In this document: positions 34,375-42,695 of the stretch, one piece after another
Layout: the number at the start of each line of letters is the position of its first letter
Numbering within the stretch: the first letter of the stretch is position 1
Assembly (NCBI GenBank): GCA_002478565.1
Contig: DLPC01000007.1
Location: 62,001 to 126,000 of the forward strand
Source of the DNA: Flavobacteriales bacterium UBA7468
Lineage (GTDB): Bacteria > Bacteroidota > Bacteroidia > Flavobacteriales_D > Crocinitomicaceae
Reading direction: 5' to 3'
DNA: 64,000 nt
Notes under the pieces: generated by a model
The model's database searches: none
Seen by the model: only the letters and a program-made list of their open reading frames with translations
Told to the model about the DNA's origin: nothing
Made by a program: the position numbers and the translations under genes

Positions 34375-34860
34375 ATGCCGCGTTTCCGCTTGTTAACTGC
34401 TGCTGAACTTCAAGAACTTGAACCTGAGTTTAAGCAGTTTTTAATTGTCCATGAACTCTACGACAAAGAATGGCGCCAGTTAGCTGCCCAAGACCCTCAA
34501 AAAGCACAAAGTTTTATTGAGCTTTTCTCGGACATCGTACTTGAAAAAAGCTACCTAAAAGCAAAAGGCTTGGTGCAAATTGGCCATGATTTCGTAGCGC
34601 TATTTTTACTAGAAGACGAGAAATGGCAACTCCTACATTTGAAATTTGAAATTGGTCTATTGCCCAAAAAACTTGAGTTAAACCAACTTTTCGACTTCTT
34701 AAAAACCAATTGGCATCATTCTCAATTGACAAGAGGGAGTAAACTCACGCCCAAAAACAAACCGGAAAGTGTGCATCAAATGGTACGAAATGGCGCTCAA
34801 ATTCTAAGCGCAAGTTTATGCCAGCAGCTCCAAGAATTATTCGACTTCACCAATGCGTAA
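34375..34860 (+). CDS. DUF6495-like protein
   Basis: This is a 161-residue soluble protein directly after gldH. The N-terminal pattern (FRLLTAAELQELEPEFKQFL, then EWRQLA, then a helix ending FSDIVLEKSYLKAKG) matches my recollection of DUF6495 proteins, which are found beside gldH in Bacteroidota. No catalytic motif, signal or membrane segment is visible. Tight spacing (one base from the gldH stop) makes translation likely. Function unknown. Confidence 0.75.
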   Translation: MPRFRLLTAAELQELEPEFKQFLIVHELYDKEWRQLAAQDPQKAQSFIELFSDIVLEKSYLKAKGLVQIGHDFVALFLLEDEKWQLLHLKFEIGLLPKKLELNQLFDFLKTNWHHSQLTRGSKLTPKNKPESVHQMVRNGAQILSASLCQQLQELFDFTNA

Positions 34861-34891
34861 TGATCTTTTTTTGAAGGCTTAAGCATCTTTT

Positions 34892-34923
34892 TTTGGTCAA
34901 TTCCGTTTATACCTCTAAATTTG
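34892..34923 (+). promoter_or_regulatory. Bacteroidota promoter for the 217-residue lipoprotein
   Basis: TTTG (34892-34895), 20 bases, then TAAATTTG (34916-34923), both exact. The ATG at 34950 leaves a short leader of about 20 bases. Confidence 0.6.
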
Positions 34924-34949
34924 AGATATTATCACCTAAATAAAACTAC

Positions 34950-35603
34950 ATGAAACTAGCGCGTTTTGCCTTTTTAGCTTCACTTTTACTCTTCATCGGA
35001 TCTGCGTGCATTGAGCATGAAATCATCCCGCCACCAAGCAATAAAGTTGACCTCAACGCAAGTTTTGCAGCTACTATCAATGGTACGCAAGTTGAATTTA
35101 CACAAAACGTCAACAAATATTTAGGTTTTGCACTTGACACCCAAGTCATCAACACTGCGCCTATCTTATCGCGTCAAATTTTTATTTCAGGAATGTCTTC
35201 TATTAGCAGCCTTCAAAGCCTTACACTAACTTTTGGTGGCCTAGAATGGGATGCGACAGGTAATTCAGCGCCTACCCTACCAATGTTCAATGATTTTCAC
35301 ATGACCAACTCGGACACTCCTATTCCTTTTAAAGACATGGCTTCTTTAGTGGGTAATAGCGCTGATGGTGTGCAAGTGACATACACCGACAACACTGGTA
35401 AAATCTGGATTTCCAGAGAAAATCAACCGATGGGACAAATTGCCAACTTTACAATCCTCAAGCAAGCATCTGACGCTACCGGAGACTACTCACTCTTCGA
35501 AGTTACCTTCAGCTGTGAAGTTTGGTACGTAGATTCTCAAACAGGTGTTGAAGAATCACTTTCGATTTCTAATGCCAAATTTAGAGGTTGGTTCAAACGC
35601 TAA
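34950..35603 (+). CDS. Putative lipoprotein, function unknown
   Basis: The 217-residue exported protein has a hydrophobic signal followed by SACIEHE; the cysteine at about residue 23 sits in a lipobox-like context. The mature part is beta-rich and soluble (SFAATINGTQVEFTQN, VTYTDNTGKIWIS, GDYSLFEVTFSCEVWYVD), resembling small Bacteroidota surface or periplasmic lipoproteins, with no catalytic motif. It has its own promoter. The next gene starts 24 bases downstream. Confidence 0.8.
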   Translation: MKLARFAFLASLLLFIGSACIEHEIIPPPSNKVDLNASFAATINGTQVEFTQNVNKYLGFALDTQVINTAPILSRQIFISGMSSISSLQSLTLTFGGLEWDATGNSAPTLPMFNDFHMTNSDTPIPFKDMASLVGNSADGVQVTYTDNTGKIWISRENQPMGQIANFTILKQASDATGDYSLFEVTFSCEVWYVDSQTGVEESLSISNAKFRGWFKR

Positions 35604-35627
35604 CCTATGTTGAACTAAACCGCCTAC

Positions 35628-36320
35628 ATGAGTGAAGCACTCAAAATAGCAATCATAGGCGACTACAACTTCACCTACAACTCGCACCACGCGACAAATC
35701 TATCCTTGGACCACGCCGCCGAGTTCTTGGAAATTGAATTGAACTACTATTGGATCAAAGTCAATGAGGCCTTGCAACAAAAAAAGCAATTCTTCGAACA
35801 GTATGACGGTATTTGGGTAGCCCCTGGGCCCTATCTCAATCCCTTCTTCTTATCAGGCGTCTTCAAGCAATTGTTCGAAATTAGCGTTCCCGTATTTCTG
35901 ACTGGTGAATGTTTTAAGTTATTTATTGACCAACTCATCTCAGCAAATAACCTCAATCCATTTGGAGAAAAATTGATTTCAGAAAACCTCATCGCGGGTT
36001 CACATTTTGAACGAATCGAGGTTATTCCTAGAACCAGCTCCGTAGAGAAATTATATGAAAATTGTAGCTCCATTGAATTGAGCGCAACCCGATTCAGTAT
36101 GTATCCTCAGTTATTGGAGCAATTAGTAGGTCAGTTTATTGATATTGAGGCAGTCAATCAGTTCGAAGACCCAGAAATCATTTCTTTGCGCAAACACCCT
36201 TTTTTCTTGGCAACAAGTTTTTGTCCGCAAATCTCTTCCACGCGTGACCTACCACACCCACTTGTTTACACCTTTATCAAAATGGCAGCAGGCGAGCGCT
36301 TGCTACAAATCCAGGAATAA
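35628..36320 (+). CDS. CTP synthase glutaminase-like protein, degenerate
   Basis: The 230-residue protein resembles the stand-alone class I glutamine amidotransferase family named for the CTP synthase C-terminal region. Matching parts are KIAIIGDYN, YDGIWVAPGPYLNP, VPVFLTGECFKLFID (nucleophile elbow, Cys about 98) and HPFFLATSFCPQISS followed by HPLVYTFIKMA. In true glutaminases the last block is FHPE with catalytic His and Glu; here it reads FCPQ. Glutamine hydrolysis by a standard triad is therefore unlikely. Stand-alone relatives with altered triads, including selenoprotein members, are known. Its 3' end overlaps the convergent helicase gene by 18 bases. Confidence 0.8.
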   Translation: MSEALKIAIIGDYNFTYNSHHATNLSLDHAAEFLEIELNYYWIKVNEALQQKKQFFEQYDGIWVAPGPYLNPFFLSGVFKQLFEISVPVFLTGECFKLFIDQLISANNLNPFGEKLISENLIAGSHFERIEVIPRTSSVEKLYENCSSIELSATRFSMYPQLLEQLVGQFIDIEAVNQFEDPEIISLRKHPFFLATSFCPQISSTRDLPHPLVYTFIKMAAGERLLQIQE

Positions 36321-39300
36321 ATCGATTTGGGCATAATAGATGATGGCCCGAACAGGTAAATGAAAGATTTGACCTAGTAATTTTGCGTAAGCGGCTATTT
36401 GGTCAAGGTCTTTGTCATTGCGTTTTCCAGTCTTGAAGTCAATTACAATTACTTCATGGGTTTTTAGCCAAACTTTATCGGGCTGCTTTTGCTCATTAAT
36501 TCCTGCGATAATACGCTGTTCATTGAATTGTTCAAGAACTCCATCAAACAATTGATTTTGCGAGATATGCTGCCAAAATTTCTCAGCGCCTTGGCGTATT
36601 TCATCTACTTGTTCCTCCCCTACACTTCCCTCCGATAGAGCCGTTTGAATGGCTTGCTCAAGAGCATCTGGGCCAGAACACAAAGCCATAGTGCGGTGGA
36701 ATGCCAAGCCAAACAGTTGGTCTTTGGCAGCGGCTTCTAAACCATGCTGCTTGAAAGCCAAGGAAGGATACCAGAGTTGATCTTTTAATGAAATTGGATG
36801 ATAGAATAAGGTGTTTTGCTCTGTTTGTTGCCTTGAAGCCTGTTGTGGCTGGCCAATTGTTAGGACTTGTGGTTCAAGCCAAGTCAGTGGAAATGCCTCC
36901 AAAGCAGCATGAATTTGCGCACCGAACCCCTCTTTTTTGTGATGATTAAAGATATAAAGTCGTAATTCCGGACGCGTGAGGGCTACATAAAGCAGATTCA
37001 GTTTGTCCAAGAAGATGGCGGCAAGTTCTTTTTGCTTGAATGCTCTATACTCAGGAATAGTTGCACTGGGGTAAGAATAAGTGAGGTCCGGGCCAACAGG
37101 TATTAAAAATTTGGCATAAGTACGAATATCAATGCCAAAATCAAGACTCGGAATCAAGACAACTGGAAACTCTAAACCTTTTGCCTTGTGAATAGTCATA
37201 ATGCGTATGGCCTCAGTGGACTCAGGCATTTGTAAAGCCAGTTTGTCTTTGCTTTGCTCCATGTATTCCAAAAAAGGAAGCAATTCTGCATTTCGATTGA
37301 GTTGGTACTGGAATGCGATGTCAAAAAAGTGGTGAAGATATGGGTCTTGGCTGTCGTCTAGCTCAAGCACTTGAGCAACTTTTTGAAGTAAATCGTAAAG
37401 GTGCTCAAAAGGCATAAATAAGGCTTCTTCAGCACCAAAATGGTCAATATAAAATTTATTTTCATTGAAAAATCGGAATTTTTTTCCGTCTTTCTCAAAT
37501 TGCTCGAAATAGGAGAGGTATTGAGCTACGTTGAAATTACCTTTAAACTGCAAATAAGCTTCGGCAAAACGTTTTCCTAATGTAGGATTGGACGGGCGTG
37601 CTCGTTTTTTCAGGTAAAGTAAAAATAATTGTACTGTTGGATGGTGATAAATTAGCAAAGAATCTTGTGAAACTACTTGATATCCTGCATGGTTAAGTGC
37701 AATGGCTAACTCATTTCCTTGTTTATTAGTTTCTGTGAGAATACAGATGTCACAGGGTCTGAACTGATCTTTGAGGACCTCTTCTGTGGTTTTAATAATT
37801 TTCTCATGCAACAACTCAGAAGGCAAGTCATTGACCAAGGATTCTAAGTAAATATATCCGCTTTTATTGGCTTGTGGTTTTTGCTGAAGATCGGCATAAA
37901 ATGGCGCTTGTTGGCTCGGTAGATTTTTAGCTAACGTGTTAAAAAGCACATTATTAAATTCAACGATTTCAACAGCTGAGCGGTAATTCTCATCAAGGCT
38001 AACTTTAAGGCCGCTTGTTTCGAATAGTTGGCTCATTTGGGCCATGTTCGCGTCATTTTCCGGATTGTATAGACTTGGTAAGGCTACAAATTGTTCGGCA
38101 AGTCCGTTATTGAAGCGGTAGATACTCTGTTTGGCATCTCCTACAATCAAATTTGGTCTGTCATAGGCAATGGCTTCAAGTACTAACGGAATCAGGTTGA
38201 TCCATTGCAAGCGAGATGTATCTTGAAATTCATCGAGTAAGAAATGCTCAAAACGGATGCCTAGTCTTTCATAAATGTATGGAGCTTGTTCACCACGCAC
38301 GAGCTGACTAATAAGCTGATTGAATTCAGAAATACGAATTTGTTGCTGGGCAGCCATAAGCGCCTTCGTTTGCTGCGCGACATGCTGGAGTAATGCCAAA
38401 TTGAAAAAGTTTTTGCGGCGTACCTCTAGCACTGCGTGTGCAGCAAATGCTTGCTCAAACGCAGGGGACAAGTTCAGAAGGGCTTCATTGATCGGATCAG
38501 GAAGGTTCCATTTGTTTTCTTCGAGTGCGGCGAGCGTCTTGGCATTGTAGAATGGGCCTGTTTTCTTGCCAAGGCCCCAATTTGGATCGGTGTCAAGCGC
38601 TTCAAAGCGCTGGATATCGGTTTTGTTTTTAAAGTGCGTAGCAATGTAGGGCGCTAATGGCGCATAAACGGCTTTGCATTGTGCGATGAAATTACTTTTA
38701 ACTTGTGCAGCTTCGTCTTTGATTTGCTGGTAATTTTCTTTGGAATAGTTGGTCTGTAATAATTGTTCTACCTCTTTTACATTTCGCTCTTTACTCAGAA
38801 TTTCAGCAAATTGTAACAACGATTTTTTAAAATCCCAGGATTCACCTTCACTTATTTTGGTGCGTGCGTATGAAAGCATCCAATCACTGAGCTCGACTGC
38901 ATCGGGTTGTCCTAACTGAGAAATCATGAGGTCAACTACTTCCTCCATGATGAGCTTTTCATTCATGACGACCTCGAAATCTGCAGCAATATCGAGGTCA
39001 CGACTGAAAGATCTGATTAACCGAAGGTTGAATTTATCAATGGTAGAAATATTGAAATCTTCGTAGTGATGTAAGATGCCTTGAAGTGCACCGAGCGCTC
39101 TTTGTTGTAATTGAACTTCTGTTAACTTGGTTTCTTCGAGCAAGCCCTTTGCTAGTGCTTTCGCTTTGCGATCTGCCATGTGCGGATACGCCAAACCACT
39201 CAAGGTTTGTAAAATCCTCTCCTTCATCTCATTAGCTGCCTTATTGGTGAAGGTCATCGCTACAATTGAACGAAATTTTGAGCGATAAGCAGCGTCGTCT

Positions 39301-39398
39301 AGTAGTATTTTAAGGTACTCTAGGACAAGTCGGTGCGTTTTTCCGCTTCCTGCAGAGGCAGCATATACTTGTAAAGCTTTTGGGGTGGTTGAAAGCAT
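36303..39398 (-). CDS. UvrD/RecB-like helicase-nuclease (AddA type)
   Basis: This is a 1031-residue superfamily 1A helicase. Motif I ASAGSGKTHRLV (about 14-25), AMTFTNKAANEMKERI, the motif II region LLDEFQDTSRLQW (about 395), a VGDAKQSIYRFN motif III, LDENYRS motif IV, MTIHKAKGLEFPVV motif V and LYVALTRPELRLYIF motif VI are all present. The C terminus has a RecB-type PD-(D/E)XK nuclease core (VIVIDFKTGK, IAAYAKLLGQIF). It should process double-strand ends for recombination. The ATG at 39398 is preferred to the TTG just before it. I do not see an AddB-like partner in the window. Confidence 0.93.
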   Translation of the reverse strand: MLSTTPKALQVYAASAGSGKTHRLVLEYLKILLDDAAYRSKFRSIVAMTFTNKAANEMKERILQTLSGLAYPHMADRKAKALAKGLLEETKLTEVQLQQRALGALQGILHHYEDFNISTIDKFNLRLIRSFSRDLDIAADFEVVMNEKLIMEEVVDLMISQLGQPDAVELSDWMLSYARTKISEGESWDFKKSLLQFAEILSKERNVKEVEQLLQTNYSKENYQQIKDEAAQVKSNFIAQCKAVYAPLAPYIATHFKNKTDIQRFEALDTDPNWGLGKKTGPFYNAKTLAALEENKWNLPDPINEALLNLSPAFEQAFAAHAVLEVRRKNFFNLALLQHVAQQTKALMAAQQQIRISEFNQLISQLVRGEQAPYIYERLGIRFEHFLLDEFQDTSRLQWINLIPLVLEAIAYDRPNLIVGDAKQSIYRFNNGLAEQFVALPSLYNPENDANMAQMSQLFETSGLKVSLDENYRSAVEIVEFNNVLFNTLAKNLPSQQAPFYADLQQKPQANKSGYIYLESLVNDLPSELLHEKIIKTTEEVLKDQFRPCDICILTETNKQGNELAIALNHAGYQVVSQDSLLIYHHPTVQLFLLYLKKRARPSNPTLGKRFAEAYLQFKGNFNVAQYLSYFEQFEKDGKKFRFFNENKFYIDHFGAEEALFMPFEHLYDLLQKVAQVLELDDSQDPYLHHFFDIAFQYQLNRNAELLPFLEYMEQSKDKLALQMPESTEAIRIMTIHKAKGLEFPVVLIPSLDFGIDIRTYAKFLIPVGPDLTYSYPSATIPEYRAFKQKELAAIFLDKLNLLYVALTRPELRLYIFNHHKKEGFGAQIHAALEAFPLTWLEPQVLTIGQPQQASRQQTEQNTLFYHPISLKDQLWYPSLAFKQHGLEAAAKDQLFGLAFHRTMALCSGPDALEQAIQTALSEGSVGEEQVDEIRQGAEKFWQHISQNQLFDGVLEQFNEQRIIAGINEQKQPDKVWLKTHEVIVIDFKTGKRNDKDLDQIAAYAKLLGQIFHLPVRAIIYYAQIDLFLDL

Positions 39399-39455
39399 CA
39401 ATTTTTTTTCGAAGGAAGAATTCCTAAAATTAAGAACAATTTGAGCGTTTTGACG

Positions 39456-39463
39456 TATTTTTG
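39456..39463 (+). promoter_or_regulatory. Bacteroidota -7 element for the mbnP operon
   Basis: TATTTTTG is an exact match ending four bases before the ATG at 39468, predicting a leaderless mRNA. No TTTG at a normal -33 spacing is evident. Confidence 0.52.
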
Positions 39464-39467
39464 TTAG

Positions 39468-40205
39468 ATGAGAGCTATATTTTTTACTGCCATAATCGGA
39501 CTACTTTTTAGTTCCTGCGGAGACGACACCCCAACGCCGCAAAAAGCGTATGTTCAGCTTGATCTCCAACCTGTATTCGGAAATCAGCCCTTCTACATGG
39601 ATTCTATTTACACCACCCCTGAAGGATACAAAATAAAGTTCACAGAGCTTAAATGTTATTTTACCTTATTTGCTAATGGCGATTCGAGCTTGCATCAAGC
39701 TGCACTTTTTGACTACCGCGAAAATGGTTCATTGCTCTTTAAAAAAGAAGGTGATTATAAAACCTACTCAACCCTTACGGCCGTTTTAGGGGTCGATGCT
39801 TCACTTAATCACCAAGATCCAAGCGCTTTTCCAAATGAAAGCCCATTGAACATCAGTAATGCCGGGCCGATGCACTGGGGCTGGAATCCAGGCTATATTT
39901 TTATGAATGTAGAAGGAAAAGTCGATACCATACCAGATGGGCTTACCAATACAGATCTCTCATTTAGTTTTCATATTGGCACAGACCCCTATTTGCAATA
40001 TTTACAATTTGACAACGTTAATTGGCAGTCAATAGCCGGAAATACCAAACAATTCAAACTTAAACTTGATTTACTTGCTTTTCTTGGTAGCGGCTCTTCA
40101 GCTATTCAACTGAACACCGAATACCTTACACACACCGCAGCAGGCCAAGAAGCACTGACCCAAAAAGTAATCACCAACTTCAAAAACGCCATTAGCCCGT
40201 ACTGA
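39468..40205 (+). CDS. mbnP: MbnP family lipoprotein
   Basis: This is a 245-residue lipoprotein with the lipobox LLFSSC (Cys17). The mature beta-rich domain has MbnP-family marks: a start with VQLDLQPVFGNQPF, KIKFTELKCYFT, an SNAGPMHWGWNPGYIFMNVEG tryptophan-rich segment at about 135-152 and a C-terminal KLKLDLLAFL. MbnP is the partner and substrate of the MauG-like dihaem enzyme MbnH, which oxidises a tryptophan to kynurenine in methanobactin producers. The next gene, overlapping by TGATG, encodes exactly such a dihaem protein. No methanobactin genes are present, so this is a methanobactin-independent pair. Confidence 0.85.
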   Translation: MRAIFFTAIIGLLFSSCGDDTPTPQKAYVQLDLQPVFGNQPFYMDSIYTTPEGYKIKFTELKCYFTLFANGDSSLHQAALFDYRENGSLLFKKEGDYKTYSTLTAVLGVDASLNHQDPSAFPNESPLNISNAGPMHWGWNPGYIFMNVEGKVDTIPDGLTNTDLSFSFHIGTDPYLQYLQFDNVNWQSIAGNTKQFKLKLDLLAFLGSGSSAIQLNTEYLTHTAAGQEALTQKVITNFKNAISPY

Positions 40206-41278
40206 TGTTCAAATTTGCTGTCATATTCATCGGCTTAGTATTGCTAAGTGCTTGCAAGAAGGATCAAACCACCTTTCAACCGAGTCCTTATTTTCTGGAA
40301 ATTCCAAATCACTTCCCCGATATGGTTATTCCGGCAGATAACCCCATGACATTAGAAGGGGTTGAGTTGGGTCGCTGGTTGTTCTATGAAAAAAGATTAT
40401 CCGGGAACGATTCCATGAGCTGTGCCTCTTGTCACCTCCCTCAACATGGTTTTTCCGACCCCAATAAGTATTCTACCGGCATAGATGGCATAGCCGGAAC
40501 TCGCAATTCAATGGCATTGATCAATCTAGGTTGGGACAACTTCTTTTTTTGGGATGGAAGAGCGAGCACGCTTGAACAACAAATTTTAGAGCCCGTAGTA
40601 AATCCTATTGAGCTGCACCAAAGCTGGCCCGATGCTATATACAAACTCAATTTAGACATCGATTACCGCAACCGCTTTTTCAAGGCATTTGGTGAACCTG
40701 GGATTGACTCTGTAAAAGCTGCCAAAGCAATTGCGCAATTCATCCGTACCATGATTTCAGCATCGTCAAAGTATGATGTCATGTATAAATATGAAAACGG
40801 GATGCCCCTGAATAACCAAGAACAAGCACTACTCCAACAAGTTGATGTTGAGGAATGGGCAGGTTATGACCTCTTTAAAAGTTTAAACGGTGCTGATTGT
40901 TTTCATTGCCATAATGGCCCACTCATGCGCGTCAAAAAGTACAGCAATAATGGACTAGATGCCAACTTCACTGACCTTGGACGCGGTGCCGTCACCAACA
41001 ATCCAGAAGACTACGGTAAATTCAAAGTACCAACACTTCGCAATATTGCTCTTACTGCGCCCTACATGCACGATGGCCGTTTTCAAACCTTGGATGAAGT
41101 CATTGAACATTATTCATCAGGTGTGCACCTTTCGCCTACTATTGATCCGCTCATCGAATTTGCCAACCAAGGCGGCGTACAACTGAGTGCACAAGAAAAA
41201 TATTTGCTTAAAAAATTCTTACTTACCTTGACCGACAACACTTTTATCTCCAATCCTAATTTCAAAGATCCACACTAA
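40205..41278 (+). CDS. mbnH: Dihaem cytochrome c peroxidase/MauG-family protein (MbnH-like)
   Basis: The 357-residue exported protein has a signal/lipobox (VLLSACKK, Cys17) and two CxxCH haem c sites: CASCH at about 79-83 and CFHCH at about 232-236. APYMHDGRF near residue 290 is typical of the bacterial cytochrome c peroxidase/MauG family. Coupling to mbnP by a TGATG overlap suggests the MbnH subgroup, which modifies its partner, rather than peroxide detoxification. Attached to the membrane on the periplasmic side. The di-haem pair and partner gene are seen; the reaction is inferred from the family. Confidence 0.9.
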   Translation: MFKFAVIFIGLVLLSACKKDQTTFQPSPYFLEIPNHFPDMVIPADNPMTLEGVELGRWLFYEKRLSGNDSMSCASCHLPQHGFSDPNKYSTGIDGIAGTRNSMALINLGWDNFFFWDGRASTLEQQILEPVVNPIELHQSWPDAIYKLNLDIDYRNRFFKAFGEPGIDSVKAAKAIAQFIRTMISASSKYDVMYKYENGMPLNNQEQALLQQVDVEEWAGYDLFKSLNGADCFHCHNGPLMRVKKYSNNGLDANFTDLGRGAVTNNPEDYGKFKVPTLRNIALTAPYMHDGRFQTLDEVIEHYSSGVHLSPTIDPLIEFANQGGVQLSAQEKYLLKKFLLTLTDNTFISNPNFKDPH

Positions 41279-41279
41279 C

Positions 41280-42695
41280 ATGAGTGCCAATAGACTTACC
41301 ACCGAAGACAAAGCGTTAAAAATCAACTTAACGCCAGATATCTATGGCTGTTTTGCTGAAATTGGAGCCGGACAAGAAGTAGCCGCTAATTTTTTCAAGG
41401 CAGGAGGTAGTTCCGGAACAATTGCCTACACGCAGTCAGCCTACGACATGAAAGTTTCTGATTCCATGTATGGTGAAACCATCCGCTACGTTTGTGAAGA
41501 ACGCTTGGTAACCATGCTACAAACAGAATTCAAGAAACTACAAGACATTTTACCTGTTAAGAATCGCGATGCACGTTTTTTTGCTTTTTGCAACACAGTT
41601 GAATCATTGAATTACCACAAGACCAATCAAGGTCAGGGTTGGGTTGGGCTGCGTTTTCAGCTTGGGCTCAACAAAAAACCCAACGATGTCATTTTGCACA
41701 TCAAAATGCACGACAACAGTCATAAAGCCCAACAAGAAGCACTCGGTATTCTGGGTGTCAACCTCATTTATGCCTGTTACTTTCAGTCCGGAGACATCGA
41801 TAGTTTTATCGATAGCATCGTGCACCGACTGCCGCCAGATCGTATGGAAATAGACATGTTGCGCATTTCGGGCCCAGACTTCGAGGACATGGATAACCGC
41901 ATCATCGCATTGAATTTGGTGCGTCGCGGTATCACTAACGCAACTATGTTTGACCTCGCCAAAAATGTCTTACAACCTTCAACAGCACTTTACAAGAAGA
42001 ACATTTTGTTGATGCGTGGCCGTTTCAGACCAGTAACTAAAGTGCATATCGACATGATTGAAAGGGCACGCGCAGCCTTTGCCAAAGAGAAACGCGTCAA
42101 GCCTGAAAACCTCGAGGTAGTTTTTGAACTCACGCTCAAAGACCTCACCGCCGATGGCAAAATCTCAGATAAAGACTTCCTTGACCGTGCTGAATTACTT
42201 GGCTCATTAGGTTATACCGTGATGGTATCCAATTACCTCAAGCACTACAAAATGCTTGAATACCTTTCTTCAATTGCAAGAGGGAATTTAGTTGGTGTCA
42301 TAATGGGGATCTATAACCTCCACATCATTTTTGATGAAAAATATTATGACAACCTCCCAGGAGGGCTGCTCGAAGCATTTGGGCGTGGCTTCGGACATAA
42401 CGTCAAATTGTATATCTACCCGGCATTAAATGTAGAAGATGGTAGCTTGTATCATTTGGGTAATATCAAACTACCTGAAAATATGATTGGCCTGCTCAAT
42501 TATATGCAAGCCAATGATAAAATCACGGCACTACAAGAATACGACCCCTCTCTTCTACACATTCTTTCCGATGACGTACTGAGTAAAATCAAAGCCAACG
42601 CGCACAGCTGGGAGGAAGACGTACCCTACGAAGTGGTCAAAGCCATCAAGTTTTTTGAATTATTCGGATACCAACAAAAGGCTGAACTCAACTAA
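41280..42695 (+). CDS. Conserved cytoplasmic protein of unknown function
   Basis: This is a 471-residue soluble protein with no signal peptide or membrane helix. Conserved-looking stretches include TPDIYGCFAEIGAGQEVA at the N terminus, DILPVKNRDARFFAFCNTVE, WVGLRFQL and GPDFEDMDNRIIALNLVRRG. Residues at about 247-258, GRFRPVTKVHID, resemble the nucleotidylyltransferase motif GxFDPVTxGHLD of CoaD-like enzymes but lack the final glycine of T/HxGH. Homologues exist in Bacteroidota and, I believe, beyond, under inconsistent names; I do not trust a function. It lies one base after mbnH and overlaps the WYL regulator gene (TAATG). Confidence 0.85.
   Translation: MSANRLTTEDKALKINLTPDIYGCFAEIGAGQEVAANFFKAGGSSGTIAYTQSAYDMKVSDSMYGETIRYVCEERLVTMLQTEFKKLQDILPVKNRDARFFAFCNTVESLNYHKTNQGQGWVGLRFQLGLNKKPNDVILHIKMHDNSHKAQQEALGILGVNLIYACYFQSGDIDSFIDSIVHRLPPDRMEIDMLRISGPDFEDMDNRIIALNLVRRGITNATMFDLAKNVLQPSTALYKKNILLMRGRFRPVTKVHIDMIERARAAFAKEKRVKPENLEVVFELTLKDLTADGKISDKDFLDRAELLGSLGYTVMVSNYLKHYKMLEYLSSIARGNLVGVIMGIYNLHIIFDEKYYDNLPGGLLEAFGRGFGHNVKLYIYPALNVEDGSLYHLGNIKLPENMIGLLNYMQANDKITALQEYDPSLLHILSDDVLSKIKANAHSWEEDVPYEVVKAIKFFELFGYQQKAELN

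Noticed and set aside
41280..42695. Annotating the 471-residue protein as a receptor or adenylyltransferase
   Set aside because: It has no signal peptide, plug or barrel, and the CoaD-like motif is internal and imperfect.
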